From Romboutsia_E sp900604535 (lineage in GTDB: Bacteria > Bacillota > Clostridia > Peptostreptococcales > Peptostreptococcaceae), in assembly GCF_900604535.1 (NCBI RefSeq), contig NZ_UWOT01000008.1, forward strand, positions 62,001 through 126,000: a DNA stretch of 64,000 bases, read 5' to 3'. The translations under genes were made by a program, and so were the position numbers. Below, piece after piece: positions 35,063 to 43,132 of this stretch (positions are counted from its first letter, which is position 1; every line of letters begins with the position of its first letter). The notes below the pieces were generated by a model. The model saw nothing but the letters and a program-made list of their open reading frames with translations. It was not told the DNA's origin and made no database searches.

Positions 35063-37009
35063 CTAAGCTAAAACAGTTATTAGTTCTTGGCTATTGTTTA
35101 TATTTTTTGGTGTTTTTCCTACAACATCTACATAATCAGAATAATTTGTAACCACTACTGGTGTTTCTAAGCAATAACCTTCTTTTGATATTTTTTCTAT
35201 ATCAAATGTTACTAATGTCTGACCTTTTTTAATTTTATCTCCTTGTTTTACAAAGGATTTGAAGTATTTCCCATCTAATTGGACAGTATTTAGCCCAATA
35301 TGAACTAATAACTCACATCCATTGTCAGATACTATTCCTATTGCATGTTTTGTTGGAAATAAAGTCATTACTGTTCCATCAAATGGAGCTACTACCTTAC
35401 CTTCTTTAGGTACTATTGCTACACCTTGTCCTAATACTCCGCTTGAAAATGCTGCATCTTGTACTTGGTCTAAAGCTTTTACTTCACCTTTTATTGGACT
35501 ATATATTATTTCTCTTTTAGTTTTTACTATTGTTGATTGTTCTTTATTATCATTAGATTCCTCTACTACAGTATCATCTTTCCATAATAAGAATGTTAAT
35601 ACAAATCCTACTATTGCCGCTACTATTGCTGCTACTATTGAAGTATAAACTCCTGTCATATCTCCTGTTGCTGGATTTATATAATTAGGTATCCCAAATA
35701 TTCCAAGTCCACCCATTACGTATCCTTTTATATTCATTACACCCATTACGTATCCTTTTATATTCATTACACCCATTACAGCACCTGCTGCCGCTCCACC
35801 TATACAACTGTATATAAATGGTTTCTTTCTAGGTAAAGTTATACCATAAATTGCAGGTTCTGTTACTCCACATATACCAGATATAACTGCTGGTATACAT
35901 AACTCTTTTATCTTTTTATCTTTTAACTTAAAGTACATTGCCGCTACTACTGCTGTTTGTGCAAAAGATGGTGCAAATGCTCCAACTAATATTGTATCAA
36001 ATCCCATAGTCATCATATTTGATATAGCTATTGGTATTAATCCCCAATGTAATCCGAAAATTACAAGTGCTTGCCAGAATAAACCAACTAATACACAACA
36101 TAAGATTGGTGAGAAGTTATATAATGATAAGAATCCATTTCCAACCATATTAGCACCAAATGTTGCAATAGGCCCAACTAACATAAATCCTATTGGTAGC
36201 GAAACTAATAAAACTGCCATTGGTACAAAGAAGTTCTTTACTACATCAGGTATTATCTTATCAAACATTTTTTCTAATTTAGATGCTAAATATACAATTA
36301 ATATTACTGGAACTACTGTAGATGTATAGTCCATTGCTATTACTGGTAATCCTAAAAATGTTATATATACTGGAGACTCGATCATTGTCCCTGCAAATAA
36401 TGTGTATAAAGGTTCAGAACTAGCTGATAATGTAGCTAGCTGAATTCCTGGATAACATAAAGCAGCTCCTATAAGCATTCCGACAAATGGTTTAAGTTTA
36501 AACTTTTTAGCTGCTGTAAAACCTAAAATTATAGGCATATACTGGAATATAGCATCTCCAATTGAATTTAACATAATATATTCACCACTAGTTTGTGCAT
36601 ATAAACCTAGTGCCAAAAATATTGCATTGAATCCTTTTATCATACCAGCAGCACACATAACTCCTAGTATTGGTTGAAAAACTCCTGATATAATGTCTAT
36701 AAATTTATTGAATATCCCTTTTGGTGAATCTGATTCTGAATTGTCTGAAGTATCCCCTCCAAGTCCTGCTAAATCACATACAACTGAATAAACATCTGGA
36801 ACGTGGTTACCAATTACTACTTGGTACTGTCCACCACTCTTCATTACAGTTACTACACCATCCATGTTTTTTAGTACATTATCATTTGCAATTGACTCAT
36901 CTTTTAGTTTAAAACGTAGTCTTGTTATACAATGTGATAAACTGCTAATGTTTTCCTTTCCACCGACATTAAATATAATGTCTTTTGCTAATTGTTCATA
37001 CTTTTTCAT
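35063..37009 (-). CDS. Beta-glucoside PTS enzyme IIBCA
   Basis: From the ATG at 37009 (GGAGGAG upstream) the protein has 648 residues; a longer frame to 37072 adds 21 residues without a ribosome site. IIB occupies about 1-80 (LSHCITRLRFKLK with the phospho-Cys), IIC about 100-460 with GVTEPAIYGITLPRKKPFIY, and IIA about 495-640 with ELLVHIGLNTVQLDGKYF carrying the phospho-His. Here IIA is complete. A 30-bp tandem duplication adds ten residues (KGYVMGVMNI twice) near 435 inside IIC. It follows licT and precedes two GH1 genes in the same operon. Confidence 0.94.
   Translation of the reverse strand: MKKYEQLAKDIIFNVGGKENISSLSHCITRLRFKLKDESIANDNVLKNMDGVVTVMKSGGQYQVVIGNHVPDVYSVVCDLAGLGGDTSDNSESDSPKGIFNKFIDIISGVFQPILGVMCAAGMIKGFNAIFLALGLYAQTSGEYIMLNSIGDAIFQYMPIILGFTAAKKFKLKPFVGMLIGAALCYPGIQLATLSASSEPLYTLFAGTMIESPVYITFLGLPVIAMDYTSTVVPVILIVYLASKLEKMFDKIIPDVVKNFFVPMAVLLVSLPIGFMLVGPIATFGANMVGNGFLSLYNFSPILCCVLVGLFWQALVIFGLHWGLIPIAISNMMTMGFDTILVGAFAPSFAQTAVVAAMYFKLKDKKIKELCIPAVISGICGVTEPAIYGITLPRKKPFIYSCIGGAAAGAVMGVMNIKGYVMGVMNIKGYVMGGLGIFGIPNYINPATGDMTGVYTSIVAAIVAAIVGFVLTFLLWKDDTVVEESNDNKEQSTIVKTKREIIYSPIKGEVKALDQVQDAAFSSGVLGQGVAIVPKEGKVVAPFDGTVMTLFPTKHAIGIVSDNGCELLVHIGLNTVQLDGKYFKSFVKQGDKIKKGQTLVTFDIEKISKEGYCLETPVVVTNYSDYVDVVGKTPKNINNSQELITVLA
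35711..35779 (-). repeat. 30-bp in-frame tandem duplication inside the PTS IIC domain
   Basis: The 30-bp unit at 35711-35740 is repeated exactly at 35741-35770, with nine more matching bases after it. It adds ten residues in frame to a hydrophobic loop near residue 435. The perfect identity of the copies indicates a recent event. Confidence 0.95.
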
Positions 37010-37104
37010 TTTTACTCCTCCACTTTCTTTTTTGAAATATGAAGGTTTGGCCAACTTAATGTCACCATCCAATATATATAAGCCTAATTTCTAGGATTTA
37101 TATC

Positions 37105-37944
37105 CTACCTAATACTTTTACTCACTACTCTTTCAACATGAATAGTTAAGTATAGTTTTTCTTCATCTGTTAATTTGTAATTATATTTTTTATCCATAAA
37201 TTCATCTACTTTTTCTATACAACTATATGCATTTTTATATTTCAATTTTATTACATCTAATAAATCATCTTCATTGTCTTCATATGATGTATCTTTTAGT
37301 AATCTTTCTGCAAAGTATTTTAAATGAGTAATAAATCTATAATAATATACAGACTCTTCATCAAATGTTATTCCAAAATGATATTTAACTAAATTTGTTA
37401 TTTCCTGCATTATTTGTGTCACTTTATAAACAATCTCTATATTTTGATCCATTTGTGCGTTTACTATATGTAGTGCTATAAAACCTGCCTCGTCCTCTGG
37501 TAATCTAACTTTGAATTTATTCTCTATGTAATCTAAAGACTCTAGTCCTATTATAAATTCTTCTTTATAAAATCTTTTTATATCCCAAAGAAGAGCATTT
37601 TTTACATTTATACCTTCACGAGCTCTTTTTATTGCTGTATGCATATGATCAGTTAAAGAAATATAGATACTATCATTTAATTTTTTCCCTAACTTCTTTT
37701 TTGAATTTAAAATTATTTCATCTGATAACTCCATATATTTTAATGGAATATCTGATATTAACTCTTTAAATTTATTAGACATATTTGGATCAGAAAGTTT
37801 AAATACTTTATCTATCATATCTTTTTGAATATAATCTCCTGTACGCTTTTTAAAAGCTATACCTCTTCCCATAACGACTATTTCTTTATTATTTTCGTCA
37901 TTTGTAATAACAACATTATTATTAAGTATTTTTTCAATAATCAT
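37105..37944 (-). CDS. licT: Transcription antiterminator of the BglG/LicT family
   Basis: The 279 residues have an N-terminal RNA-binding CAT domain (about 1-58; KILNNNVVITNDENNKEIVV and GRGIAFKKRTGD) and two PTS regulation domains. Regulatory histidines are visible in SLTDHMHTAI (PRD1), DEAGFIALHIVNAQ (PRD1), and LTIHVERV (PRD2). LicT binds a RAT hairpin and prevents termination when beta-glucosides are being taken up and HPr is phosphorylated. A matching terminator/RAT lies in its own leader, so it controls its own operon. The start follows AAGGGGGGAA. Confidence 0.93.
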   Translation of the reverse strand: MIIEKILNNNVVITNDENNKEIVVMGRGIAFKKRTGDYIQKDMIDKVFKLSDPNMSNKFKELISDIPLKYMELSDEIILNSKKKLGKKLNDSIYISLTDHMHTAIKRAREGINVKNALLWDIKRFYKEEFIIGLESLDYIENKFKVRLPEDEAGFIALHIVNAQMDQNIEIVYKVTQIMQEITNLVKYHFGITFDEESVYYYRFITHLKYFAERLLKDTSYEDNEDDLLDVIKLKYKNAYSCIEKVDEFMDKKYNYKLTDEEKLYLTIHVERVVSKSIR

Positions 37945-38008
37945 TCTGATTCCCCCCTTATCTCTTTTTCTACGATTAACTTTGATTTTACTTGGTTTAT
38001 AACATAAA

Positions 38009-38066
38009 AAAACCTATTTATTACACGTTAAATAGACTTGTATTAGCCTAAGTAATAAATAGGTTT
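38009..38066 (-). terminator. Leader terminator before licT
   Basis: AAACCTATTTATTAC pairs with GTAATAAATAGGTTT (15 bp) and is followed by a T run, 65 bases upstream of licT. The first five bases of its 5' arm are also the 3' end of the RAT sequence, so the two structures exclude each other. Confidence 0.9.
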
Positions 38067-38092
38067 AGCTTGTATTTAAACAATCACTATCC
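38062..38092 (-). promoter_or_regulatory. RAT (ribonucleic antiterminator) for LicT
   Basis: On the minus strand it begins GGATAGTGATTG and ends AGCTAAACC, which follows the RAT pattern (GGATTGT ... GGCAAAACC) with changes. It contains a TTGT/ACAA stem and overlaps the terminator arm. LicT bound here would block the terminator. Confidence 0.7.
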
Positions 38093-38121
38093 GGTTACAT
38101 TTAATTTTCTAAGTTATTTAT

Positions 38122-38159
38122 ATAGTAACAATTCCGCATGTGTATGTCAACGTTTTCTT
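38122..38159 (-). promoter_or_regulatory. licT operon promoter with overlapping cre site
   Basis: TTGACA (38145-38150) and TACTAT (38122-38127) have an ideal 17-base spacer. AGAAAACGTTGACA (38145-38158) fits the CcpA cre consensus at all but the first position and covers the -35, so glucose repression is expected. The remaining ~150 bases up to the peroxidase gene show nothing. Confidence 0.8.
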
Positions 38160-38309
38160 AATTATTTTTAATATTTTCTATTTGTATAAATGTAATTATT
38201 AACTTCTTAGTATCATTGCACATTTATGATTTTATTTTTCTAAGTATTTCACCGATGAAAAGATTTCTATATTACCTTCTTAAGCTACTCATATATTGAT
38301 ATATTTCTT

Positions 38310-38789
38310 CTATCTAATTAATAATTTTTCAATATCATTCTTGATCTTAATTGGTGATACTGTAGGTGCATATCTTTTTACTACATTACCATCTCTATCT
38401 ATTAAAAATTTAGTGAAATTCCACTTTATCTCTTTACTTAAGAAACCTTTGGCTTCATCTTTCAAATATTTATATAAGGGATGTGCATTCTCTCCATTTA
38501 CCTCTATTTTTTCAAACATATTAAAACTTACTCCATAATTTAGCTGACAAAATTCATGTATCTCTTCATTTGTACCAGAATCTTGCTTTGCAAATTGGTT
38601 ACAAGGAAAACCTAATATTTCAAAATTTTTATCTTTATATTCTATATATAATTCTTGTAACGATTTAAACTGTGGTGTTAATCCACATTTACTTGCTGTA
38701 TTTACTACTAATACAACCTTATTCTTAAAGTATTCCATACTTATTTCCTGACCATTCATCTTTTTTGCTTTAAAATTATAAAATTTCAT
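38310..38789 (-). CDS. Glutathione peroxidase family thiol peroxidase (Cys type)
   Basis: The 159 residues have the GPx fold with VLVVNTASKCGLTPQF carrying the peroxidatic Cys (near 35, Cys rather than selenocysteine), FPCNQFAKQDSG near 66 with the conserved Gln, and KWNFTKFLID near 123 with the conserved Trp/Asn. It reduces hydroperoxides, in bacteria usually with thioredoxin as donor. It lies just downstream of an OhrR-like gene in the same direction, which suggests organic peroxide control. The start follows AAGGAG. Confidence 0.93.
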   Translation of the reverse strand: MKFYNFKAKKMNGQEISMEYFKNKVVLVVNTASKCGLTPQFKSLQELYIEYKDKNFEILGFPCNQFAKQDSGTNEEIHEFCQLNYGVSFNMFEKIEVNGENAHPLYKYLKDEAKGFLSKEIKWNFTKFLIDRDGNVVKRYAPTVSPIKIKNDIEKLLIR

Positions 38790-38848
38790 ACTTATACTCC
38801 TTAATTTATATAAATTTAATTTTATTCAATTAATAATATTAAAAACAT

Positions 38849-38881
38849 TAAAGTTAACCTCCTTATAGAACTTAACTTTTA
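38849..38881 (-). terminator. Weak hairpin between ohrR-like and peroxidase genes
   Basis: AAAGTTAA pairs with TTAACTTT (8 bp) with only a loose T tract after it. It may be a partial terminator that lets some transcription reach the peroxidase gene. Confidence 0.45.
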
Positions 38882-38886
38882 TATTT

Positions 38887-39318
38887 TTAATTAAATATTT
38901 TTAATAAATTATCTAATTGTGATTTTAAATATAATAAATCTACTCCATCTCTTTTACACATAGAGTACATCTTTTCTGGAACTTCAATTATATCTTCTTT
39001 TAATAATTTTCCTTTTTCCGTTAGCTCTACTGTAACTACTCTATCATCTTCTTTATTTCTATATTTAGTTACTAGTTCCATAGCTTCTAGTTTTTTTACT
39101 ACTGGAGTAAGTGTACCGGAATCAAGATGCAGCCTTTTTCCTAATTCTTTAAAAATAATCTTTTCTTCTTCCCACATTACTAGCATTGCTATATATTGTG
39201 TATATGTTAGATTATATTTATCTAATAAAGGTTTGTATAGCTTTATTACTTCTCTTGATAAAGCATATAGTGAGAAGCATAATTGATTTTCCAACTTTAT
39301 TTTATCATATTTATCCAT
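38887..39318 (-). CDS. MarR family regulator, OhrR-type peroxide sensor
   Basis: The 143 residues are a winged-helix MarR protein. An N-terminal LENQLCFSLYALSREV holds a Cys at about residue 15, exactly where OhrR has its peroxide-sensing Cys, followed by the two conserved Tyr in the TYTQYIAMLVMWE region. DNA-binding helices are at about 50-75 (HLDSGTLTPVVKKLE) with the OhrR-type LDSGTLTPLLKRLE pattern. It should repress a peroxidase until the Cys is oxidised. The thiol peroxidase follows directly. A 26-bp palindrome sits in its promoter. Confidence 0.9.
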   Translation of the reverse strand: MDKYDKIKLENQLCFSLYALSREVIKLYKPLLDKYNLTYTQYIAMLVMWEEEKIIFKELGKRLHLDSGTLTPVVKKLEAMELVTKYRNKEDDRVVTVELTEKGKLLKEDIIEVPEKMYSMCKRDGVDLLYLKSQLDNLLKIFN

Positions 39319-39344
39319 ATATACATCTCCAATATCATTTTTTA

Positions 39345-39370
39345 AAATTTAATTTAATTAAATTAAATTT
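39345..39370. promoter_or_regulatory. 26-bp perfect palindrome, probable OhrR operator
   Basis: The left half AAATTTAATTTAA and the right half TTAAATTAAATTT are exact complements, centred about 40 bases before the OhrR start. The AT-rich TTTAATT core is similar to known OhrR operators. Confidence 0.55.
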
Positions 39371-39410
39371 ATTATATATAGTATTAATATAACTGTCAAC
39401 TCTAATATAT

Positions 39411-39468
39411 AATTCACTCATAAAATAAATACGATAATAATTAATCATATACATTTTATGAGCGAATT
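39411..39468 (-). terminator. Hairpin after the RpiR pair
   Basis: AATTCACTCATAAAAT and ATTTTATGAGCGAATT pair with one mismatch around a 26-base loop. There is no clear T run. It lies just beyond the second RpiR gene. Confidence 0.5.
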
Positions 39469-39481
39469 TTCACTATCATAT

Positions 39482-40243
39482 CTATTTAGAATACTTATAT
39501 TCTAAATATTTTACTAATAAAAATTCATTTATTATAAAAAATTGTGAGGCAGAAAATATTTGTAAATTATCTTCTAGTCTTATAACTTCATGAGTGTAAA
39601 ATTGTATATTAATATCACTTATCTTTGATAATGTATTATTACCACTCTCAGTGATAGAAATAATTTTCACCCCCTTATTATTTAAATCTTTTGCAAACTT
39701 ATTTACAGTATTATTTTCACCTGATAGAGATATTAAAAATATCATATCATCTTCTGTAATATAGTTAGTTATTGTCTCTACTTCATCATTACCCTCTACA
39801 ATATTAACTAACTTACCAATAGACAAAAGATTTCTTTTTAACTCTCTTACTGCATTACTTTGTATCTCGCATGTTCCATATGCATAAATATTTTTACAAC
39901 TATCTAGTAAGTAACATATGTCTGAGAAATCTCTTTGTATTAATAGATCAATAGTTTTATTTATATCATCAGATATACTTATAATTTCACCTTTATCAAA
40001 TGTGCATTTTTTATTATTTTCTAATTTCAAATAAAATTTTAGTTCGCTATATCCATTTAATCCTATCTTTTGAGCAAATCTTAAAATAGTAGTATGAGAA
40101 ACATTACAGTTAGATGCTAACTCTTGTATAGACATACTTTCACATTTGCTTTTATTATTTAATATATAATTCCATATATGTTTATCATTTTCATTTAATT
40201 TCTTATAGTTATCATAAATTAGAGTCTCTAATCTTATGTCCAT
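39482..40243 (-). CDS. RpiR family regulator (second of a tandem pair)
   Basis: The 253 residues have an N-terminal RpiR helix-turn-helix (about 1-75; SMSIQELASNCNVSHTTILR) and a C-terminal SIS sugar-phosphate-binding domain (about 105-240; IYAYGTCEIQSNAVRELKRN, DMIFLISLSGENN). It lies four bases after a paralogue and both keep the LNENDxxIWxYI start. In Bacilli, the RpiR protein GlvR/MalR activates the maltose PTS genes; the GH4/PTS genes 3 kb away are the obvious target. That link is inferred. Confidence 0.88.
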   Translation of the reverse strand: MDIRLETLIYDNYKKLNENDKHIWNYILNNKSKCESMSIQELASNCNVSHTTILRFAQKIGLNGYSELKFYLKLENNKKCTFDKGEIISISDDINKTIDLLIQRDFSDICYLLDSCKNIYAYGTCEIQSNAVRELKRNLLSIGKLVNIVEGNDEVETITNYITEDDMIFLISLSGENNTVNKFAKDLNNKGVKIISITESGNNTLSKISDINIQFYTHEVIRLEDNLQIFSASQFFIINEFLLVKYLEYKYSK

Positions 40244-40246
40244 AAT

Positions 40247-41005
40247 TTATGCCCCTTTTTCATTTTTATATTCAATATATTTTAAAAATAAGATTTCAAT
40301 TAGTATAAAATAGGATGTTACCGAGTCATAGCTTAATTCATTTATTGTTCCTGGTAATGTAACAGATGATATGTACAGATTATAATCGCTCATCTGAGAT
40401 AATGTATTTTCTTTTAACTTTGTAATCGAAAGTATTGGAATATTTCTAATATTTAACTTTGATGCAAAATCAATGATAAATTTATTTTCACCTGATACAG
40501 ATATAATAATAAATAAATCTTCACTATTTGCAATATTTAAAGATATTTCTGATTCTCTATACCCACTTAGATCGTAAAGTATTTTTCCACTTGTCATAAA
40601 TATTCGCTTAAGCTCTTTTTTAATTGATGATTGAACCATTCCAACTCCATATACATAAATATTTCTAGCTGCGTCAAATTTTTTAAAAAACTCAGTACAA
40701 TCCTTTTCTTTTATACTTTTAATTACATCATAGTAAGTATTACATACCATTTCAGTTGTATTTGTATTTTCCTTTGTATCTTGATTTTCCAATTTTAAGT
40801 ATAATTTTAATTCACTATACCCTTTTAAAGATATTTTTTGAGCAAATCTAAGAATAGTTGTTCTTGATACATTACATTTATATGCTAATTGATCAATAGC
40901 AAGCTTTTCACATTCTTTTTTATGATTAGATATATAATCCCAAATATAAAAATCATTTTCATTTAATCGATGATAATACTTATTGATTAACTCTTGTAAT
41001 TTCAT
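40247..41005 (-). CDS. RpiR family regulator (first of a tandem pair)
   Basis: The protein has about 252 residues with the same layout as its neighbour: helix-turn-helix (about 30-60; LAIDQLAYKCNVSRTTILR) and SIS domain (about 105-240; IYVYGVGMVQSSIKKELKRI, LFIIISVSGENK). The ATG at 41005 aligns with the start of the paralogue; an in-frame ATG at 41026 has no better ribosome site. Tandem paralogous RpiR genes may form a heteromer or respond to two sugars; nothing in the sequence decides. The 250-bp gap to the divergent MFS gene shows only AT-rich promoter sequence. Confidence 0.88.
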   Translation of the reverse strand: MKLQELINKYYHRLNENDFYIWDYISNHKKECEKLAIDQLAYKCNVSRTTILRFAQKISLKGYSELKLYLKLENQDTKENTNTTEMVCNTYYDVIKSIKEKDCTEFFKKFDAARNIYVYGVGMVQSSIKKELKRIFMTSGKILYDLSGYRESEISLNIANSEDLFIIISVSGENKFIIDFASKLNIRNIPILSITKLKENTLSQMSDYNLYISSVTLPGTINELSYDSVTSYFILIEILFLKYIEYKNEKGA

Positions 41006-41279
41006 ACATTTAATCTCTTCTTTCATATATTTTCCCTAATAAATTTACCCTATAAGTAAAATTATATATTACCTATTAACGTTTTTCTAGATAAATAAAA
41101 TGTACTACATTAAAACTTTTATTTTGAATCATTTTAATTCAATTTGATTCAACTGTATTTTTATTGTTTTTTTTGTCGAATTATGTTATTATTTGCATCT
41201 AAGAAGTTATTTTATACAATCTTCTTATTAATTTTCATATAAATTTTATAAAAATATTAAGGTAAAGAAGGTATTCATT

Positions 41280-42587
41280 ATGGAAAACACAAAAAAGAAA
41301 AATTCATTTTTCTATGGCTGGTTAATAGTCGTTGGTTGTATACTGATTCAAGCAGTACCATATTCATTGGCAGCTAATATTCAACCTGCTTTTACAAATT
41401 ATGTAACTTCAGGAGAAGGTTTTACCTATACTCAATTTTCACTAATATTCACAATTGGAACTGTAGTTTCAGCACTATGTTCTCCTTTCATAGGAAAATT
41501 GTATTCTAATCCTAAAATTAATATAAAACTATTATATGCTTTAGGAGTAATTTTAGTAGGTGGAGCATTTTCAGCTATGTCTTTGGCTGGAGGTAACATA
41601 TTTGCTTACTATGCATTATCTATATTCGTTCAAATCGGATCTGCTATAATATCTGCTATAGGTGTTCCAACACTTATAAATAGTTGGTTTACAGAAAATA
41701 AAGGTATCGCAATGGGTCTTGCATTCTCTGGTGGTGGACTAGGTAATATGGTTCTTCAGCAATTTGCAGGTAAATGGTTATCTAACCCGCAAATTGGTTA
41801 CAAAGGTGCTTATTTAAGATTTGGTTTATTAGCTATAATAGTAGCATTACCTGTAGCATTATTTATAATGAGATTCCCAAAATCAAAAGCTGAGTTAGAA
41901 ATGAATAAGTCAAAGAAATCTAAAAATGATTCAAATTCAAAGCAAAATTCTAACTGGGGATATACTTTTGCAGAAGTTAGTAAGATTAAATATTTCTGGA
42001 TATTCGCAACATCGTTTATATTTGTTGGTTTATATGTTGGTGGAATGGCTCTACAATTCATACCATATTTGCAATCATTAGAACAAAAACAAATATTTAC
42101 ACTTGGATCAGCTTTAGTTGCTTCTTTATTCGGACTATTCTCAATATTCGGTAATTTATGTGGAGGTTTCTTATTTGATAAACTTGGAATAATTAAATCT
42201 CTTGTATTAGCAGGATTATTGGTTATATGTTGTGGTCTATGTTTAATATTTGTGGGACAAATAAATGCACTTGGATTTGTATTTTCAGTTTGTTTAGGAA
42301 TATCTATGTTCTCATATATAATAGGACCTTCTTATATGACTGGTGCTTTATTTGGTAATAAAGAATTTGGTACTATATTAGGTATTGTACAAATATTCTT
42401 TGCAGCTGGATTTGGAACTGGTTCTACATTATTTGGGTTAATAGTTGATAAGTCTGGATTTACAAGCGCTTGGATATCAACAGTAATATATGCAATAATA
42501 GCATATTCAGGATTACTATATTCTACAAGTTCAATAATAAAAATGAACAAAGAAAACAATGTATTTGAAACTAAAAAAATATCTTAA
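41280..42587 (+). CDS. MFS transporter of the oxalate/formate antiporter (OFA) type
   Basis: The 435 residues have twelve helices and start with FFYGWLIVVGCILIQAVPYS, typical of the OFA group. The NSWFTENKGIAMGLAFSGGGLG string (near 137-158) is the OFA signature, and a second-half counterpart appears near 350 (ALFGNKEFGTILGIVQIFFA). OFA proteins move small mono- or dicarboxylates; the substrate here is not visible. It is divergent from the RpiR genes, without a palindromic operator between. The ribosome site AAGAAGG is moderate. Confidence 0.88.
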   Translation: MENTKKKNSFFYGWLIVVGCILIQAVPYSLAANIQPAFTNYVTSGEGFTYTQFSLIFTIGTVVSALCSPFIGKLYSNPKINIKLLYALGVILVGGAFSAMSLAGGNIFAYYALSIFVQIGSAIISAIGVPTLINSWFTENKGIAMGLAFSGGGLGNMVLQQFAGKWLSNPQIGYKGAYLRFGLLAIIVALPVALFIMRFPKSKAELEMNKSKKSKNDSNSKQNSNWGYTFAEVSKIKYFWIFATSFIFVGLYVGGMALQFIPYLQSLEQKQIFTLGSALVASLFGLFSIFGNLCGGFLFDKLGIIKSLVLAGLLVICCGLCLIFVGQINALGFVFSVCLGISMFSYIIGPSYMTGALFGNKEFGTILGIVQIFFAAGFGTGSTLFGLIVDKSGFTSAWISTVIYAIIAYSGLLYSTSSIIKMNKENNVFETKKIS

Positions 42588-42591
42588 ATTA

Positions 42592-42632
42592 ACAGAGCTA
42601 GCTTCATTTATAGTTAGAAGCTAGCTCTTTAT
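42592..42632. terminator. Bidirectional terminator between the MFS and IIA genes
   Basis: AGAGCTAGCTTC pairs with GAAGCTAGCTCT (12 bp, loop of 11). Confidence 0.88.
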
Positions 42633-42637
42633 ATATT

Positions 42638-43132
42638 TTATTCATATTTTACTAATAAACTTGTTCCACATTCTACAGATTGATTTATATTACGTTCAGA
42701 TATTGTATGTCCATTTGGCTCAACAATAACCATCATTGTAACATCTGGAATATTTTTTTCTTTTAATAACTTTCTATCTACTTTTACTAAAGTGTCCCCT
42801 ACTTTTACTTTATCTCCTACCTTGCAAAAAGTTTCAAATCCTTCACCTTTTAAGTTTACAGTATCAAGTCCTATGTGAATTAATATTTCTACTCCATCTT
42901 CATTCTTTATCCCAACTGCATGTTTTGTATCTGAAACTAATGTAACTTCACCATCACAAGGAGATACAACTGTATTTGATGTAGGCTCTATTGCAATACC
43001 ATCTCCTAATAATTTATTAGAAAACATTTCATCATTTACTTGAGATAAATCTATGCTTTTACCATCCATTATAGAGTAAAAACCTTTTGTTTTTACATTC
43101 TTATTCTTATTTTTGCTAAATAGTTTAAGCAT
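42638..43132 (-). CDS. Free-standing glucose-type PTS enzyme IIA
   Basis: The roughly 164-residue cytosolic IIA domain has the GDGIAIEPTSNTVVSPCDGE start and the two active-site histidines in DTKHAVGIK and VEILIHIGLDTVNLKGEGF. It passes phosphate from HPr to a IIB domain. It overlaps the end of the GH4 gene, so it belongs to that unit and probably serves the IICB permease at 45253-46833, which has no IIA. It could also supply the IIA-less (27318) and IIA-truncated (9175) beta-glucoside permeases. Start by ATG at 43132; a GTG at 43141 is possible. Confidence 0.92.
   Translation of the reverse strand: MLKLFSKNKNKNVKTKGFYSIMDGKSIDLSQVNDEMFSNKLLGDGIAIEPTSNTVVSPCDGEVTLVSDTKHAVGIKNEDGVEILIHIGLDTVNLKGEGFETFCKVGDKVKVGDTLVKVDRKLLKEKNIPDVTMMVIVEPNGHTISERNINQSVECGTSLLVKYE

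Noticed and set aside
35711..35779. 30-bp repeat as a mobile element or CRISPR trace
   Set aside because: It lies inside a coding frame, is tandem without spacer and keeps the frame.
38310..38789. Selenocysteine in the glutathione peroxidase
   Set aside because: The active-site codon is a normal Cys codon; no in-frame TGA.
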